Part shown: in pieces, positions 32,723 through 41,991 of the stretch
Layout: each line of letters opens with the position of its first letter
Numbering within the stretch: position 1 is the stretch's first letter
Program-made: the position numbers and the translations under genes
DNA from: Sphingobacterium sp. UBA2700
GTDB taxonomy: Bacteria; Bacteroidota; Bacteroidia; Sphingobacteriales; Sphingobacteriaceae
Direction of reading: 5' to 3'
Length of the DNA stretch: 64,000 nucleotides
NCBI GenBank assembly: GCA_002354335.1
Contig: DELI01000008.1
Location: 8,948 to 72,947, forward strand
Notes under the pieces: generated by a model
Databases searched by the model: none
Seen by the model: the letters and a program-made list of their open reading frames with translations, nothing else
Told to the model about the DNA's origin: nothing

Positions 32723-34555
32723 ATGGATAATTTTATTGTTTCTGCACGAAAATACAGGCCGGTTACTTTCGACTCGGTAGTAGGTCAGCAACACATTACC
32801 GGAACTCTTAAAAATGCTATTCGCAACAATCAATTAGCGCAGGCATTTTTGTTTTGTGGACCGCGTGGTGTGGGTAAAACGACTTGCGCGCGTATTTTGG
32901 CAAAAACAATAAATTGTGAACAGATTACAGCAGAGAACGAAGCCTGTGGCGAATGTGATAGTTGCAAATCCTTTCAGAATGGCAATTCCTTTAGTATTCA
33001 CGAACTGGATGCGGCCTCGAACAACTCGGTAGATGATATACGATCGTTAATTGATCAAGTTCGTATCCCACCTCAGACTGGTAAGTATAAAATCTATATC
33101 ATCGATGAGGTGCACATGCTATCGCAACAAGCTTTCAATGCATTCTTAAAGACGCTAGAAGAACCACCATCCTATGCTATATTTATTTTAGCAACGACCG
33201 AGAAACACAAGATTCTTCCTACCATTCTATCGCGTTGTCAAATCTTCGACTTCAATAGAATTAAGGTGGAGGATATGGCGAACCATTTAGCTTCCATCGC
33301 TGCGAAAGAGGGGATAAGTTTCGAGCCAGACGGTCTGCATGTGATTGCCCAAAAAGCCGATGGTGGATTGCGTGATGCCTTATCTATGTTCGACCAAATT
33401 GTAAGTTTCTCGAACAAGCAATTGACTTATAAAGCGGTTATCGATAACCTCAATATCCTTGACTACGATTATTACTTCCAATTGCTGGATGCAATTTATA
33501 AGCAGGATGCAGCAAATGCTCTATTAGTATTTGATTCCATTTTGAATAAGGGTTTCGATGGCGGACATTTTATATCCGGTCTATCGAGCCATATCAGAAA
33601 TTTACTTGTGACCAAGGATCCCTCAACATTAAAGTTGTTAGAGGTTAGCGAGAATGTGAAAAAACGCTACTTGGAGCAGGCGCAGCAATTGTCTAGCGGA
33701 CTACTCTTATCCGCATTAAATATTGCGAACCAATGCGAGGTAAACTACCGTACCAGCAAGAATCAACGCTTGCAGGTAGAACTGGCCTTGCTGAAGATGT
33801 GCCATATTGCGAGTGCTATCGCACTAGCCCAAAACGGTATACCAGCGCAAGCTGAAGTAAAAAAAAAACTCCCTGAGTCTGGGATAGCTGCGGCGCCGAA
33901 AACAGCGTCGCCTGCCAATAACTCCAGTCAGTTTACCAGTCCTGTTGCCAAACAAATCGAAAACTCTACTACAACAACAGCGACACCGAATACAGTTCCT
34001 GCTAAGGCAGCAGTTACTAGTCCGGTAGTAGATGCAGCAAAAACAAAAGCAAACGAGACGGCTGCCAAGCCAGCGTTCAAGGGCTGGGGGAACTTCAAAC
34101 CTGCGAATTCTCTACCGAACCTGAATACCATTTTTGACGAAAAGAAAACGAGTGATTCGGAAGGTCCGGAATTGGTTGAAGGTTCTGAATACTTAGAAGT
34201 TACCCAGAATGCTTTTCTTTCCAAGTGGAATATCTTCGCCGAGAAATTAAAGGCTGATAACAAGATTACCCTATTTACGATCATGACGGCCAGTACGCCT
34301 ACTTTGAATGGCGTAACGATCGAGGTGGAAGTTGAAAATGCTGTGCAATCAGATCAACTGAAATTAGGTAAGATCGATATATTAAACTTTCTTCGGGTGG
34401 AGCTTCGTAACTTTGCCTTAGACTTGAATGTCTCGATGGTCGAGAAAACGAAAGATCGAAAGCCCTACACTGCGCAGGAGAAATATCAGGCGATGGTTGC
34501 CAAGAACCCACTGCTGGAAGAATTGCGAAAAACCTTTGATTTAGGACTAAGTTAA
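32723..34555 (+). CDS. dnaX: DNA polymerase III subunit gamma/tau
   Basis: 610 residues. AAA+ core: Walker A GPRGVGKTT, zinc-type cysteines in EACGECDSC, Walker B IIDEVHML, sensor 1 ATTEKHKI and the SRC arginine finger. The collar domain ends at about residue 372 (NQRLQVELALLKMCHI). A proline/alanine/threonine-rich linker follows, then a C-terminal polymerase-binding region (tau domain). The protein is the clamp-loader ATPase and links it to the polymerase. An A10 tract at 33859-33868 (residues V379-K382) sits right after the collar with stops in both other frames, suggesting a short gamma-like product of about 384-387 residues. Probably leaderless. Confidence 0.96.
   Translation: MDNFIVSARKYRPVTFDSVVGQQHITGTLKNAIRNNQLAQAFLFCGPRGVGKTTCARILAKTINCEQITAENEACGECDSCKSFQNGNSFSIHELDAASNNSVDDIRSLIDQVRIPPQTGKYKIYIIDEVHMLSQQAFNAFLKTLEEPPSYAIFILATTEKHKILPTILSRCQIFDFNRIKVEDMANHLASIAAKEGISFEPDGLHVIAQKADGGLRDALSMFDQIVSFSNKQLTYKAVIDNLNILDYDYYFQLLDAIYKQDAANALLVFDSILNKGFDGGHFISGLSSHIRNLLVTKDPSTLKLLEVSENVKKRYLEQAQQLSSGLLLSALNIANQCEVNYRTSKNQRLQVELALLKMCHIASAIALAQNGIPAQAEVKKKLPESGIAAAPKTASPANNSSQFTSPVAKQIENSTTTTATPNTVPAKAAVTSPVVDAAKTKANETAAKPAFKGWGNFKPANSLPNLNTIFDEKKTSDSEGPELVEGSEYLEVTQNAFLSKWNIFAEKLKADNKITLFTIMTASTPTLNGVTIEVEVENAVQSDQLKLGKIDILNFLRVELRNFALDLNVSMVEKTKDRKPYTAQEKYQAMVAKNPLLEELRKTFDLGLS
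33859..33868 (+). other. A10 slippage tract in dnaX
   Basis: Ten consecutive A residues (GTA AAA AAA AAA CTC). One extra A gives K-T-P and TGA at 33874-33876; one fewer gives K-K-N-S-L-S-L-G and TAG. A GC-rich stem (GCGGCGC / GCGTCGC, 33890-33911) lies 21 nt downstream, too far for the usual stimulation of ribosomal frameshifting, so slippage of RNA polymerase is the better reading. Confidence 0.6.
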
Positions 34556-34634
34556 TCGATATCTTTTCTACTTTTGTACTTTCCTAACTTATCAACGTAT
34601 AAGCTAGGTTTCTATATTTTAAATAATTCAGCAC

Positions 34635-35411
34635 ATGCAACAATTTCAACGCAGGGAAAGACCCGAAAAGAGAGAGACTAACCAAATGGTATTCGGTATT
34701 CGTGCCGTTATGGAAGCTATCGATAGTGGACGAGAAATCGAATCCTTGTTTGTTCAACGTGGTTTATCCGGTACTTTGTTTGCAGAATTTAAGGCGCTGA
34801 TCAAAGAGCATCAAATTGCTTATCAACAGGTTCCTATTGAAAAATTGAACCGTATTACAAAAAAGAACCACCAGGGGATCATCGCTGTGATCTCTCCAAT
34901 CATTTATCAGAATATTGAGGATTTACTTCCAGTCATTTATGAAAAAGGGGAGACGCCATTGTTGTTGATGTTAGATGGTGTTACCGATGTTCGGAATATG
35001 GGGGCTATCGCTCGTACAGCAGAATGTGCCGGTGTACACGCGATCATTGTCCCGAAAAAAGGTTCAGCGGAAATCAATCCCGATGCTATCAAAACCTCGG
35101 CAGGAGCGTTGTTTAAGATCCCTGTTTGTCGTCAAGATTCATTAAGCAAGACGGCTAAATTTTTGATTGATTCTGGCGTTCAACTTGTTGTCAGTACAGA
35201 GAAGACGAAAGAATCGATCTATGATGTAGATTATACAGGTCCTTCCTGTGTTATCATGGGGGCTGAAGATGTTGGTGTGTCGGATGATCTTATCCGTATC
35301 TCCGATAAATTGGCTAAGATACCGATGTTCGGTGAGATTGGTTCGTTGAATGTATCCGTATCGGCTGCGGTGGTTATCTACGAGGCAATTCGCCAACGTA
35401 ATATTGATTAA
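34635..35411 (+). CDS. rlmB: 23S rRNA (guanosine-2'-O-)-methyltransferase RlmB (SpoU family)
   Basis: 258 residues with the SpoU pattern: an N-terminal substrate-binding domain (MVFGIRAVMEAIDSGREIESLFV) and the trefoil-knot SAM domain with motif 1 LDGVTDVRNMGAIARTAEC, motif 2 VIMGAEDVGV and motif 3 IPMFGEIGSLNVSVSAAVVIYE. It methylates a 23S rRNA guanosine (G2251 in E. coli). TACTTTTG at 34569-34576 may be its -7 element, but no -33 fits. The HPP gene starts 2 nt after its stop. Confidence 0.92.
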   Translation: MQQFQRRERPEKRETNQMVFGIRAVMEAIDSGREIESLFVQRGLSGTLFAEFKALIKEHQIAYQQVPIEKLNRITKKNHQGIIAVISPIIYQNIEDLLPVIYEKGETPLLLMLDGVTDVRNMGAIARTAECAGVHAIIVPKKGSAEINPDAIKTSAGALFKIPVCRQDSLSKTAKFLIDSGVQLVVSTEKTKESIYDVDYTGPSCVIMGAEDVGVSDDLIRISDKLAKIPMFGEIGSLNVSVSAAVVIYEAIRQRNID

Positions 35412-35413
35412 CC

Positions 35414-36031
35414 TTGGTTAAAAAAATCAAAAGATCGTTCAATCGTCATTATCGGGTCTACCGTTATGTTATGTATAAGGAGACTCTGGTGGATGTGCGA
35501 GAGCATTTCTGGTCTTTTGTTGGGGCGTTTATTGGCATTGGCATCATTGCCTATCTGCAGTCCTTGCAACTTCCTGCGCTAGAAAATATTTTTCTGATAG
35601 GTTCTTTTGGTGCTTCGGCGGTTCTGGTCTACGGTGCTATTCAAAGTCCTTTAGCACAGCCAAGAAACTTAATTGGAGGACATGTAGTCTCCGCATTGGT
35701 AGGCGTGACGGTCGGGAAGTTGCTTCCCGATGTGATTTGGCTAACCGCACCATTAGCTGTTGCTTTCTCCATTGTTTTTATGCAGATAACCAAAACGCTG
35801 CACCCTCCGGGAGGAGCTACCGCATTGATTGCCGTTAGCTCAGGAACAAAGATCGCTAGCATGGGCTATATGTATGTGTTGTCGCCCGTGTTCAGCGGCG
35901 CCATGATCTTATTCTTAGTGGCCCTTCTGTTTAACAACGTCACCAAGAAGCGACACTATCCAGTTAAAGCCTCTAGATTACGTAAATCCCGACGCATTCA
36001 ATTAAGCAAGAGATTTAAAGGGAATCCTTAA
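35414..36031 (+). CDS. HPP-family membrane protein
   Basis: 205 residues with four hydrophobic segments and the family signature LHPPGGATALIAV. HPP proteins have been linked to nitrite transport in plant chloroplasts and cyanobacteria; the bacterial role is not well established. The start is TTG at 35414, two bases after the rlmB stop, because the N-terminal KKIKRSFNRHYRVYRY looks like part of the conserved protein; the ATG at 35468 is the alternative. Co-transcribed with rlmB. Confidence 0.88.
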   Translation: MVKKIKRSFNRHYRVYRYVMYKETLVDVREHFWSFVGAFIGIGIIAYLQSLQLPALENIFLIGSFGASAVLVYGAIQSPLAQPRNLIGGHVVSALVGVTVGKLLPDVIWLTAPLAVAFSIVFMQITKTLHPPGGATALIAVSSGTKIASMGYMYVLSPVFSGAMILFLVALLFNNVTKKRHYPVKASRLRKSRRIQLSKRFKGNP

Positions 36032-36067
36032 TTCCGAAAAGACAGTATCAGGAGATTTTATTGCTAG

Positions 36068-36106
36068 ACAAAAAAGCTGTACCTAGTTTCCTAAATACAG
36101 CCCTTT
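36068..36106 (-). terminator. Intrinsic terminator of the amino acid permease gene
   Basis: On the minus strand GCTGTA...TACAGC with an inner TAG-GAAA-CTA stem-loop is followed by T6. It lies between the HPP gene (+) and the permease (-). Confidence 0.7.
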
Positions 36107-36126
36107 ATTATTATACTTGAGATTTA

Positions 36127-37617
36127 TTATTCTATATTTTTGTTGCCGTTGGCTTCTTTTTCTTTTCTCAGTACAGAATTTCTGTATCCATAAGCAAAGT
36201 AAAATGCTACACCAATTGCCATCCAGATTCCTAGACGCTCCCAGCTTTCAATAGGAAGTCCAGCCATCATCAATACACATACTAAAATTCCTAAGATCGG
36301 AACCAGCGGTACCAATGGTGTTTTGAATGGACGTTCAATTTCCGGATTCGTTTTTCTTAACACCAAAATACCAATACATACCAGTGTAAATGCAAATAAC
36401 GTCCCGATACTTACCATATGGCCTAAATCGGATACCGGAACAAAACCAGCGAATATACTTACGAAAACCATAAAGACTGCATTTGTTTTCCAAGGTGTTT
36501 GGCGTTTTGAAAGATCAGAAAAGAACTTCGGTAATAGACCATCTTTACTCATCGAATAGAATACGCGGCTTTGACCTAATAGCATCACAAGGATAACCGA
36601 TGTGTATCCGGCAATAATCGTCACGATCATCGCAGTATTCAAGAAGTGGTATCCTGTTTTAGCGAATGCAGTCGCAACGGGTTTAGCATCACCACTGAAA
36701 GCCGTATAAGGTGCTAAGCCGGTCATCACGTAGGAGAAAAGCACGTATAAAATGGTGCAAATCACCAATGAACCAATGATTCCGATTGGCATATCTTTCT
36801 TTGGATTTTTAGCTTCTTGTGCTGCTGTACTAACCGCGTCAAAACCGATGAATGCAAAGAAAACTACACCTGCAGCCTGTAAAACGCCTGTCCAGCCGTA
36901 ATGTCCTCTATAGTCGGATCCCCAGAAATCCCAAAAACTCATAGTGCCTTGTTTTACCATATCTTCCCCTTCATTTGCAGGGATAAATGGTGTATGATTA
37001 GAAGGGTCAATAAATTGCCAGCCTAATACAATAAATAAAATAACAACGCCTACTTTTAAAATAACCAGAATATTGTTAACCGCAGATGATTCTTGCGTTC
37101 CTCGCATCAATAGGAGTGATAGTAAACAGACAATAACAATAGCTGGAAGGTTGATCATTCCGCCCTCGAAAGGACCTGCAAGCAAGTCAGGGGGGATATG
37201 TATGCCTACCATGAGTAAGAGCTCATTAAAATATTGTGACCAGCTAACTGCGACGGTTGCGGCAGCTAATGCATACTCCAGCACCAGATCCCATCCGATA
37301 ATCCAAGCCATAAACTCGCCCATAGTTGCATAGGAATAGGTATAGGCACTCCCCGCTACAGGAATCATGGATGCAAACTCAGCGTAGCATAAACCGGCGA
37401 AAGCACAGCCAACGGCTGCGATAATGAAAGAAAGCATAACGGCAGGGCCCGCATGATCGGCAGCAGCAATACCCGTTAAAGAAAAAAGTCCCGCTCCGAT
37501 GATTGCGCCAATGCCTAAGGCGATCAATCCCGTGCTGGACAAGGTTCTCTTTAATGTTCCTTCACCGCTCTGTTCTGCTTCGGAAATTAATTTCGAAATT
37601 GATTTTTTATACCACAT
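36127..37617 (-). CDS. APC-family amino acid permease
   Basis: 496 residues with about twelve membrane helices. The first carries GLIALGIGAIIGAGLFSLTG, the substrate-binding glycine-rich stretch of APC cationic amino acid transporter-like permeases. FIGFDAVSTAAQEAKNPKKDMP is the second conserved segment. It probably imports amino acids; specificity cannot be read. The gene is monocistronic with its own terminator. Upstream is a 481-nt AT-rich spacer to the divergent helicase gene. Confidence 0.92.
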   Translation of the reverse strand: MWYKKSISKLISEAEQSGEGTLKRTLSSTGLIALGIGAIIGAGLFSLTGIAAADHAGPAVMLSFIIAAVGCAFAGLCYAEFASMIPVAGSAYTYSYATMGEFMAWIIGWDLVLEYALAAATVAVSWSQYFNELLLMVGIHIPPDLLAGPFEGGMINLPAIVIVCLLSLLLMRGTQESSAVNNILVILKVGVVILFIVLGWQFIDPSNHTPFIPANEGEDMVKQGTMSFWDFWGSDYRGHYGWTGVLQAAGVVFFAFIGFDAVSTAAQEAKNPKKDMPIGIIGSLVICTILYVLFSYVMTGLAPYTAFSGDAKPVATAFAKTGYHFLNTAMIVTIIAGYTSVILVMLLGQSRVFYSMSKDGLLPKFFSDLSKRQTPWKTNAVFMVFVSIFAGFVPVSDLGHMVSIGTLFAFTLVCIGILVLRKTNPEIERPFKTPLVPLVPILGILVCVLMMAGLPIESWERLGIWMAIGVAFYFAYGYRNSVLRKEKEANGNKNIE

Positions 37618-38098
37618 AAATTTAGATAAGATAATTAACGGTTCAAACGTACAAAAAAATTAAAGATTTATACAAATCCTTAACAAATTATCATCAATAG
37701 CTTTAGTTTGTTGAATAATCAACTATTAATCGCTTCTTCTATTGCTATTTATTTGTTTTGGATGAAAATCTTAGAATCATATTCTTTAGATATTTATTTC
37801 TGCCAAACTTTATTTTAATTGTGTTTAGCAATGACAGACCCTATTCACTTAAAAGTGATCTCAGTTTTTTTTGAAAACCGCTTTTAAACGGTCGTCAATA
37901 GCGTTTATAGAGCGATGGAAAGCAATTGAATTGGTTAGTTTCCCTTGAATGTTTTGCTAAAACGACTATGCAATTAAAGGATAATCGGCTACATTTCAAA
38001 TATTTATTTTCATAAAACATTGACTTTTAGGAATAACTAATTATTTTTCCTATCTTTGCACCGCCTTAGGCAATTGTGCCTATTGTATATTTTATTTC
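37618..38098. other. Intergenic region of 481 bp upstream of the DEAD-box helicase
   Basis: No coding sequence seen. AT-rich with short palindromes (TCACTT-AA-AAGTGA at about 37847-37860; AACCG...CGGTC nearby). TATCTTTG at 38051 is a good -7 element, leaving a 35-40 nt leader in which AGGCA-ATTG-TGCCT can form a hairpin. Confidence 0.5.
38051..38058 (+). promoter_or_regulatory. -7 element TATCTTTG of the helicase gene
   Basis: Exact TAnnTTTG match, 40 nt before the ATG. TTG at 38020-38022 is 28 nt away, longer than usual, so the -33 part is unclear. Confidence 0.5.
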
Positions 38099-39892
38099 AT
38101 GAACCCATTTTTAGAACTGGGGATCCGTCATGAGATTGTTAATGCCATCACTGAGTTAGGTTTTGAAAAACCTTCTCCCATCCAGGAAAAAGCCATTCCT
38201 GTGTTACTGACTGGTAACGACGATTTTGTCGGATTAGCCCAAACAGGTACTGGAAAGACTGCGGCATTTGGTCTTCCTCTATTAGAACAACTAGACTTTT
38301 CATTCAATCAACCTCAAGCATTGGTATTGTGTCCTACGCGTGAGCTATGTTTGCAAATCGCAAAAGACCTAGAGAAGTATGCCAAAAATTTAGACAATGT
38401 TCACGTAGTTGCCGTTTATGGAGGTGCGAACATTGGCGACCAACTACGTCAGATCCGTCGTGGAGTACAGATCGTAGTAGCAACACCTGGTCGTATGCTT
38501 GATATCATCGGACGTAACGCCATCGACTTCTCGCAAGTGAAGTACGTTGTGCTTGACGAAGCTGATGAGATGTTGAACATGGGATTCCAAGAAGACATCA
38601 ATAATATTCTATCAGAAACTCCAGCTGATAAAAAAACCTGGTTATTCTCTGCAACAATGCCTCGTGAGGTACGTCGCATTGCCCAAAACTACATGACCGA
38701 TCCGGTTGAGTTGACAGTGGGTACAAAGAATACAGGTAATGAAAATATCGAACACCAGTATTTCTTAATCAAAGCAAAAGATAAGTATGCTGCTTTCAAA
38801 CGTATTGTAGATTACTACCCAGAGATTTTTGGTATTGTTTTCTGTCGTACGAAGATTGAAACACAAGAGATTGCTGAGGCTTTGATTAAAGACGGTTACA
38901 ACGCCGACTCATTGCACGGTGACCTTTCACAACAACAACGTGATAAGGTGATGAAACGCTATCGCGAGCGCAACTTGCAATTATTGATTGCTACTGACGT
39001 TGCAGCACGTGGTATCGACGTAAATGATGTTACGCACGTTATTAACTATTCTCTTCCTGATGAGGTAGAGAACTATACGCACCGTTCAGGTCGTACTGCT
39101 CGTGCTGGTAAAACAGGTATCTCGATCTCATTGATCAATGTGAAAGAGATGAGCAAAATTCGTCACATCGAGAAGATCATTGGTAAATCTTTCGAGCGCA
39201 AGCAAGTTCCACAAGGAACGGAAGTGTGTGAGAAACAATTGTTCGCTCTTGTTGACAAAGTACATAACGTAGAAGTTCAAGAAGATCAAATTAATGCATT
39301 CCTTCCTCAAATCTTAGAAAGTCTACAAGACTTGACAAAAGAAGAAGTAGTGAAAAGATTTGCTTCATTAGAATTCAATAGATTCTTAAACTATTACAAA
39401 GATGCTCCAGATTTGAATATCGAAGCGCGTGAGTCTTCTAGAGGTGATCGTGATAGAGATAGAGATGGCGGTAGTCGTCGTACTTCTAAAGGTTTCACTC
39501 GTTTGTTTATTAACTTAGGTTCAGTAGACGAGTTCAGCCGTGGTGAAATGTTAGGTTTCATTTGTAATAACAGTAAGATTTCCGGAAAATCAATTGGTAA
39601 GATTGACCTTAAAGGCGTGTTCACTTTCTTCGAAGTAGAAGATGGCGAGGTTAATAAAGTATTCCAAGGATTCCAAGGTGTTAATTACAACGGACGAGGC
39701 GTACGTATTGAAGTTTCAGGTGAAGGAAGATCTGACAGAGGATCATCAAACGGTCGTAGCCGTGGCGGTAGATCTTCAGACAGAAACTCTGGAGGCGGAC
39801 GTGGAGATAGAAGAGATCGTGGTAGATCGAATGGCGGAGGTGGTTTCCGCGACTTCTCTGGAAAACGTAGAGAATCTAAAAGTAGATATTAA
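38099..39892 (+). CDS. DEAD-box ATP-dependent RNA helicase with DbpA-type RNA-binding domain
   Basis: 597 residues. Helicase motifs in order: Q motif (GFEKPSPIQEKAIP), AQTGTGKTAAFGLP (I), PTRELCLQ (Ia), VLDEADEMLNMGF (II), FSATMP (III), ATDVAARGIDVNDVTHVIN (V) and YTHRSGRTARAGKTG (VI). A DbpA/CsdA-like RNA-recognition fold follows at about residues 460-540, then an arginine/glycine-rich tail (RSDRGSSNGRSRGGRSS and similar) that should bind RNA without sequence preference. This is the DeaD/CsdA type, acting in ribosome assembly and cold adaptation. Coding usage is strongly biased, suggesting high expression. Confidence 0.95.
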   Translation: MNPFLELGIRHEIVNAITELGFEKPSPIQEKAIPVLLTGNDDFVGLAQTGTGKTAAFGLPLLEQLDFSFNQPQALVLCPTRELCLQIAKDLEKYAKNLDNVHVVAVYGGANIGDQLRQIRRGVQIVVATPGRMLDIIGRNAIDFSQVKYVVLDEADEMLNMGFQEDINNILSETPADKKTWLFSATMPREVRRIAQNYMTDPVELTVGTKNTGNENIEHQYFLIKAKDKYAAFKRIVDYYPEIFGIVFCRTKIETQEIAEALIKDGYNADSLHGDLSQQQRDKVMKRYRERNLQLLIATDVAARGIDVNDVTHVINYSLPDEVENYTHRSGRTARAGKTGISISLINVKEMSKIRHIEKIIGKSFERKQVPQGTEVCEKQLFALVDKVHNVEVQEDQINAFLPQILESLQDLTKEEVVKRFASLEFNRFLNYYKDAPDLNIEARESSRGDRDRDRDGGSRRTSKGFTRLFINLGSVDEFSRGEMLGFICNNSKISGKSIGKIDLKGVFTFFEVEDGEVNKVFQGFQGVNYNGRGVRIEVSGEGRSDRGSSNGRSRGGRSSDRNSGGGRGDRRDRGRSNGGGGFRDFSGKRRESKSRY

Positions 39893-39897
39893 TAAAG

Positions 39898-39930
39898 AAA
39901 GAAGGTGCCCAAAAAGGCACCTTCTTTTTT
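39898..39930 (+). terminator. Intrinsic terminator of the helicase gene
   Basis: AAAGAAGGTGCC / GGCACCTTCTTT, a 12-bp stem with a six-base loop and T run. The T run is also the left edge of repeat copy 3. Confidence 0.9.
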
Positions 39931-40005
39931 CTGAAAGTGTTTGTTTTCAAAGGCCATCAAGAACTTTCATGCCTGTTGGTGTTGCAATGGAAACGTGAAA
40001 GTTTT
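39929..40005 (+). repeat. Structured interspersed repeat, copy 3
   Basis: TTCTGAAAGTG, the 19-base core GGCCATCAAGAACTTTCAT and a GTGAAAGTTTT end, as in the two copies at 25038-25192. The first hairpin is weaker (TGAAA...TTTCA), the second (AACTTTCA...TGAAAGTT) is kept. All three copies follow a run of T. Confidence 0.75.
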
Positions 40006-40133
40006 GTTTTATAGCTTTTGCGAGTTCTTTACTGTTTTATTTTTTAAGTTTTGAGCAGTAAGCCTATATGATGATTTTAACGACTCTGCCTGCTCTGTTT
40101 AGTAAATACGGAAAATCGTCGGTATAACCTTTC

Positions 40134-40328
40134 TCAAATCATACATCCTTTCCCAATTTTTCCCCATCTTTTGACGTTATGGAAAATGGCCATCAAGCCA
40201 AACTCCACAGCAACTTTATACAGTCCTTCTATGTGATGGAACGTTCTAAATTGTATGTTTTCCATAACTTTTGGAACCATTTTGATACAAAATCTCCGGG
40301 GCAAAACATAGAACAATATCGCTATTTT
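40134..40328 (-). pseudogene. Transposase C-terminal remnant (IS1182/IS5-like DDE family)
   Basis: About 64 codons on the minus strand read MENIQFRTFHHIEGLYKV, then AVEFGLMAIFHNVKRW. This follows the last conserved block of IS1182-type transposases (N-x-x-F-x-x-F-x-x-x-G-L-x-K-V-x-x-E-F-G-L-x-A-I-A-H-N). A stop closes the frame at 40329 and nothing recognisable precedes it, so only the C-terminal end survives. The fragment marks an old insertion between the helicase gene and the nir genes. The assignment is by motif pattern. Confidence 0.6.
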
Positions 40329-40545
40329 TTAATAACCAGATTGTTGTTTTTGCACTTAGGTTTACAAAAATATCTTTTTGGATTAAAAATTGTGTTTTAA
40401 AATCAAAATTACTGCATATCGGTTTGTCATAATAATGTAATGAATGCTATCTTTTAGGATAGTTGAGGTCATATTTTTTAGTAGGTTTTTCCACTATTTT
40501 TATCCCATTAGTTAACGAAAATATAAAGAGAAAAATCTTGAAAAT
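40329..40545. other. AT-rich upstream region of nirK
   Basis: No coding sequence seen. CTATC-TTTTAG-GATAG (40447-40462) is a small inverted repeat. I see no clear FNR/NNR-type box (TTGAT-N4-ATCAA) and no good TAnnTTTG element, so how nirK is controlled is open. Confidence 0.4.
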
Positions 40546-41985
40546 ATGAGAGATTCTATTACATTATTTAGTATGCTGATCGGGTTTGCAATGTTCATGA
40601 CGAGTTGTAATGATTCATCGGAAACGAAATCAGGTGATACCAGCAAAATCCCTGTAAAAGGTGAAATGGTTGCTGAATTAACTTCTCCACCTTTAGTTCC
40701 AAAACCAGTGGGTAAACGTGATGCCACAAAATTAAAGGTGAGTTTGGAAATTTTGGAGTTGGAAGGCGAAATGGTTGATGGGGTAAAATACACCTATTGG
40801 ACGTTTGGTGGGTCGGTACCAGGTCAGTTTATCAGAACCAGAGTGGGGGATGAGGTGGAATTCTTATTAAAGAATCACCCAGATAATAAATTGCCTCACA
40901 ACATCGACTTACATGCTGTAACGGGGCCCGGTGGTGGCGCAGAGTCCTCCTTGGTTGCTCCAGGGCATGAAGTGTCGTTCTCCTTTAAATGTCTTAACCC
41001 CGGACTGTATGTATATCACTGTGCAACTGCTCCGGTGGGGATGCACGTTGCTAACGGAATGTACGGATTAATATTAGTTGAGCCGGAAGGTGGATTGCCA
41101 CCTGTGGATAGGGAATATTATGTAATGCAAGGTGACTTCTACACCGAAGGTGGCTATGGAGAAAAAGGATTGCAAGCATTTGATATGAATAAAGCGATCA
41201 GGGAAGAGGCTGACTATGTGGTTTTTAATGGGAATGTAAATGCATTGGTCAATGAAAATGCACTGCAAGCGAAAGTTGGAGAAACTATCCGCCTGTTCGT
41301 GGGAAATGGTGGCCCAAATCTGGTGTCTTCTTTCCACGTTATTGGGGAAATTTTTGACAAAGTACATGTTGAAGGTGGTGATTTGATTAACAAGAATATC
41401 CAAACAACATTGATTCCTGCCGGTGGATCTGCCATTGTTGAATTTAAGGTGGATGTACCAGGAACGCTGGTTCTAGTTGACCATTCTATCTTTAGAGCCT
41501 TTAATAAAGGTGCATTGGGTATGCTTAAGGTAGAAGGGGAAGAAAATCATCAGATCTATTCTGGAAAGATTATGGACGGTGTTTACCTTCCTGAAGGTGG
41601 TACCATTCAACAAATGCCTAAAAAGAAAAAAGAAGATGTTGTCGTAAATAAAACTCCAGCGCAATCAATCGCAGATGGTAAGGCAATTTTTTCCAGAACT
41701 TGTGTTGCGTGTCACCAAAGTGAAGGTCAGGGAATTAAAGCGGTTTTCCCTCCATTGGCAAAATCGGATTTCTTAAACAAAAATAAAGATACAGCGATAG
41801 ACGCGGTTTTATTCGGTCTAAAAGGCGAAATTACGGTGAATGGCGAAAAATACAACTCTGTTATGCCTAGTCAATCACTATCAGATCAAGAGGTAGCTGA
41901 CGTTATGAACTACGTGTATAATAATTGGGGCAATGATAAAACCATTATTACTCCAGCAGAAATCAAAAAAAGACGTGGTAATTAA
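40546..41985 (+). CDS. nirK: Copper-containing nitrite reductase with C-terminal cytochrome c domain
   Basis: 479 residues with a lipoprotein signal (FMTSCNDSS). Two cupredoxin domains carry the copper ligands: PHNIDLHAV (type 1 His and type 2 His), [16 protein letters not shown] (type 2 His, then type 1 Cys, His and Met), [10 protein letters not shown] (catalytic His) and [10 protein letters not shown] (last type 2 His). After about residue 365 a cytochrome c domain is fused, with the haem site CVACH at residues 386-390 and a late methionine in VMPSQ. It reduces nitrite to nitric oxide; the fused cytochrome would deliver electrons. First gene of nirK-nirV-SCO. Confidence 0.96.
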   Translation: MRDSITLFSMLIGFAMFMTSCNDSSETKSGDTSKIPVKGEMVAELTSPPLVPKPVGKRDATKLKVSLEILELEGEMVDGVKYTYWTFGGSVPGQFIRTRVGDEVEFLLKNHPDNKLPHNIDLHAVTGPGGGAESSLVAPGHEVSFSFKCLNPGLYVYHCATAPVGMHVANGMYGLILVEPEGGLPPVDREYYVMQGDFYTEGGYGEKGLQAFDMNKAIREEADYVVFNGNVNALVNENALQAKVGETIRLFVGNGGPNLVSSFHVIGEIFDKVHVEGGDLINKNIQTTLIPAGGSAIVEFKVDVPGTLVLVDHSIFRAFNKGALGMLKVEGEENHQIYSGKIMDGVYLPEGGTIQQMPKKKKEDVVVNKTPAQSIADGKAIFSRTCVACHQSEGQGIKAVFPPLAKSDFLNKNKDTAIDAVLFGLKGEITVNGEKYNSVMPSQSLSDQEVADVMNYVYNNWGNDKTIITPAEIKKRRGN

Positions 41986-41991
41986 TTAAAT

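Noticed and set aside
33890..33911. Stem after the dnaX A10 run as a ribosomal frameshift stimulator
   Set aside because: It is 21 nt from the tract, where 5-9 nt would be needed, and there is no Shine-Dalgarno-like element before the tract. Transcriptional slippage fits better.
40179..40400. 73-codon frame on the plus strand
   Set aside because: It lies antisense to the transposase remnant and over AT-rich spacer, with no start signal or family pattern.
40400..40545. FNR/NNR box upstream of nirK
   Set aside because: No TTGAT-N4-ATCAA-like palindrome is present; only a short CTATC/GATAG repeat.
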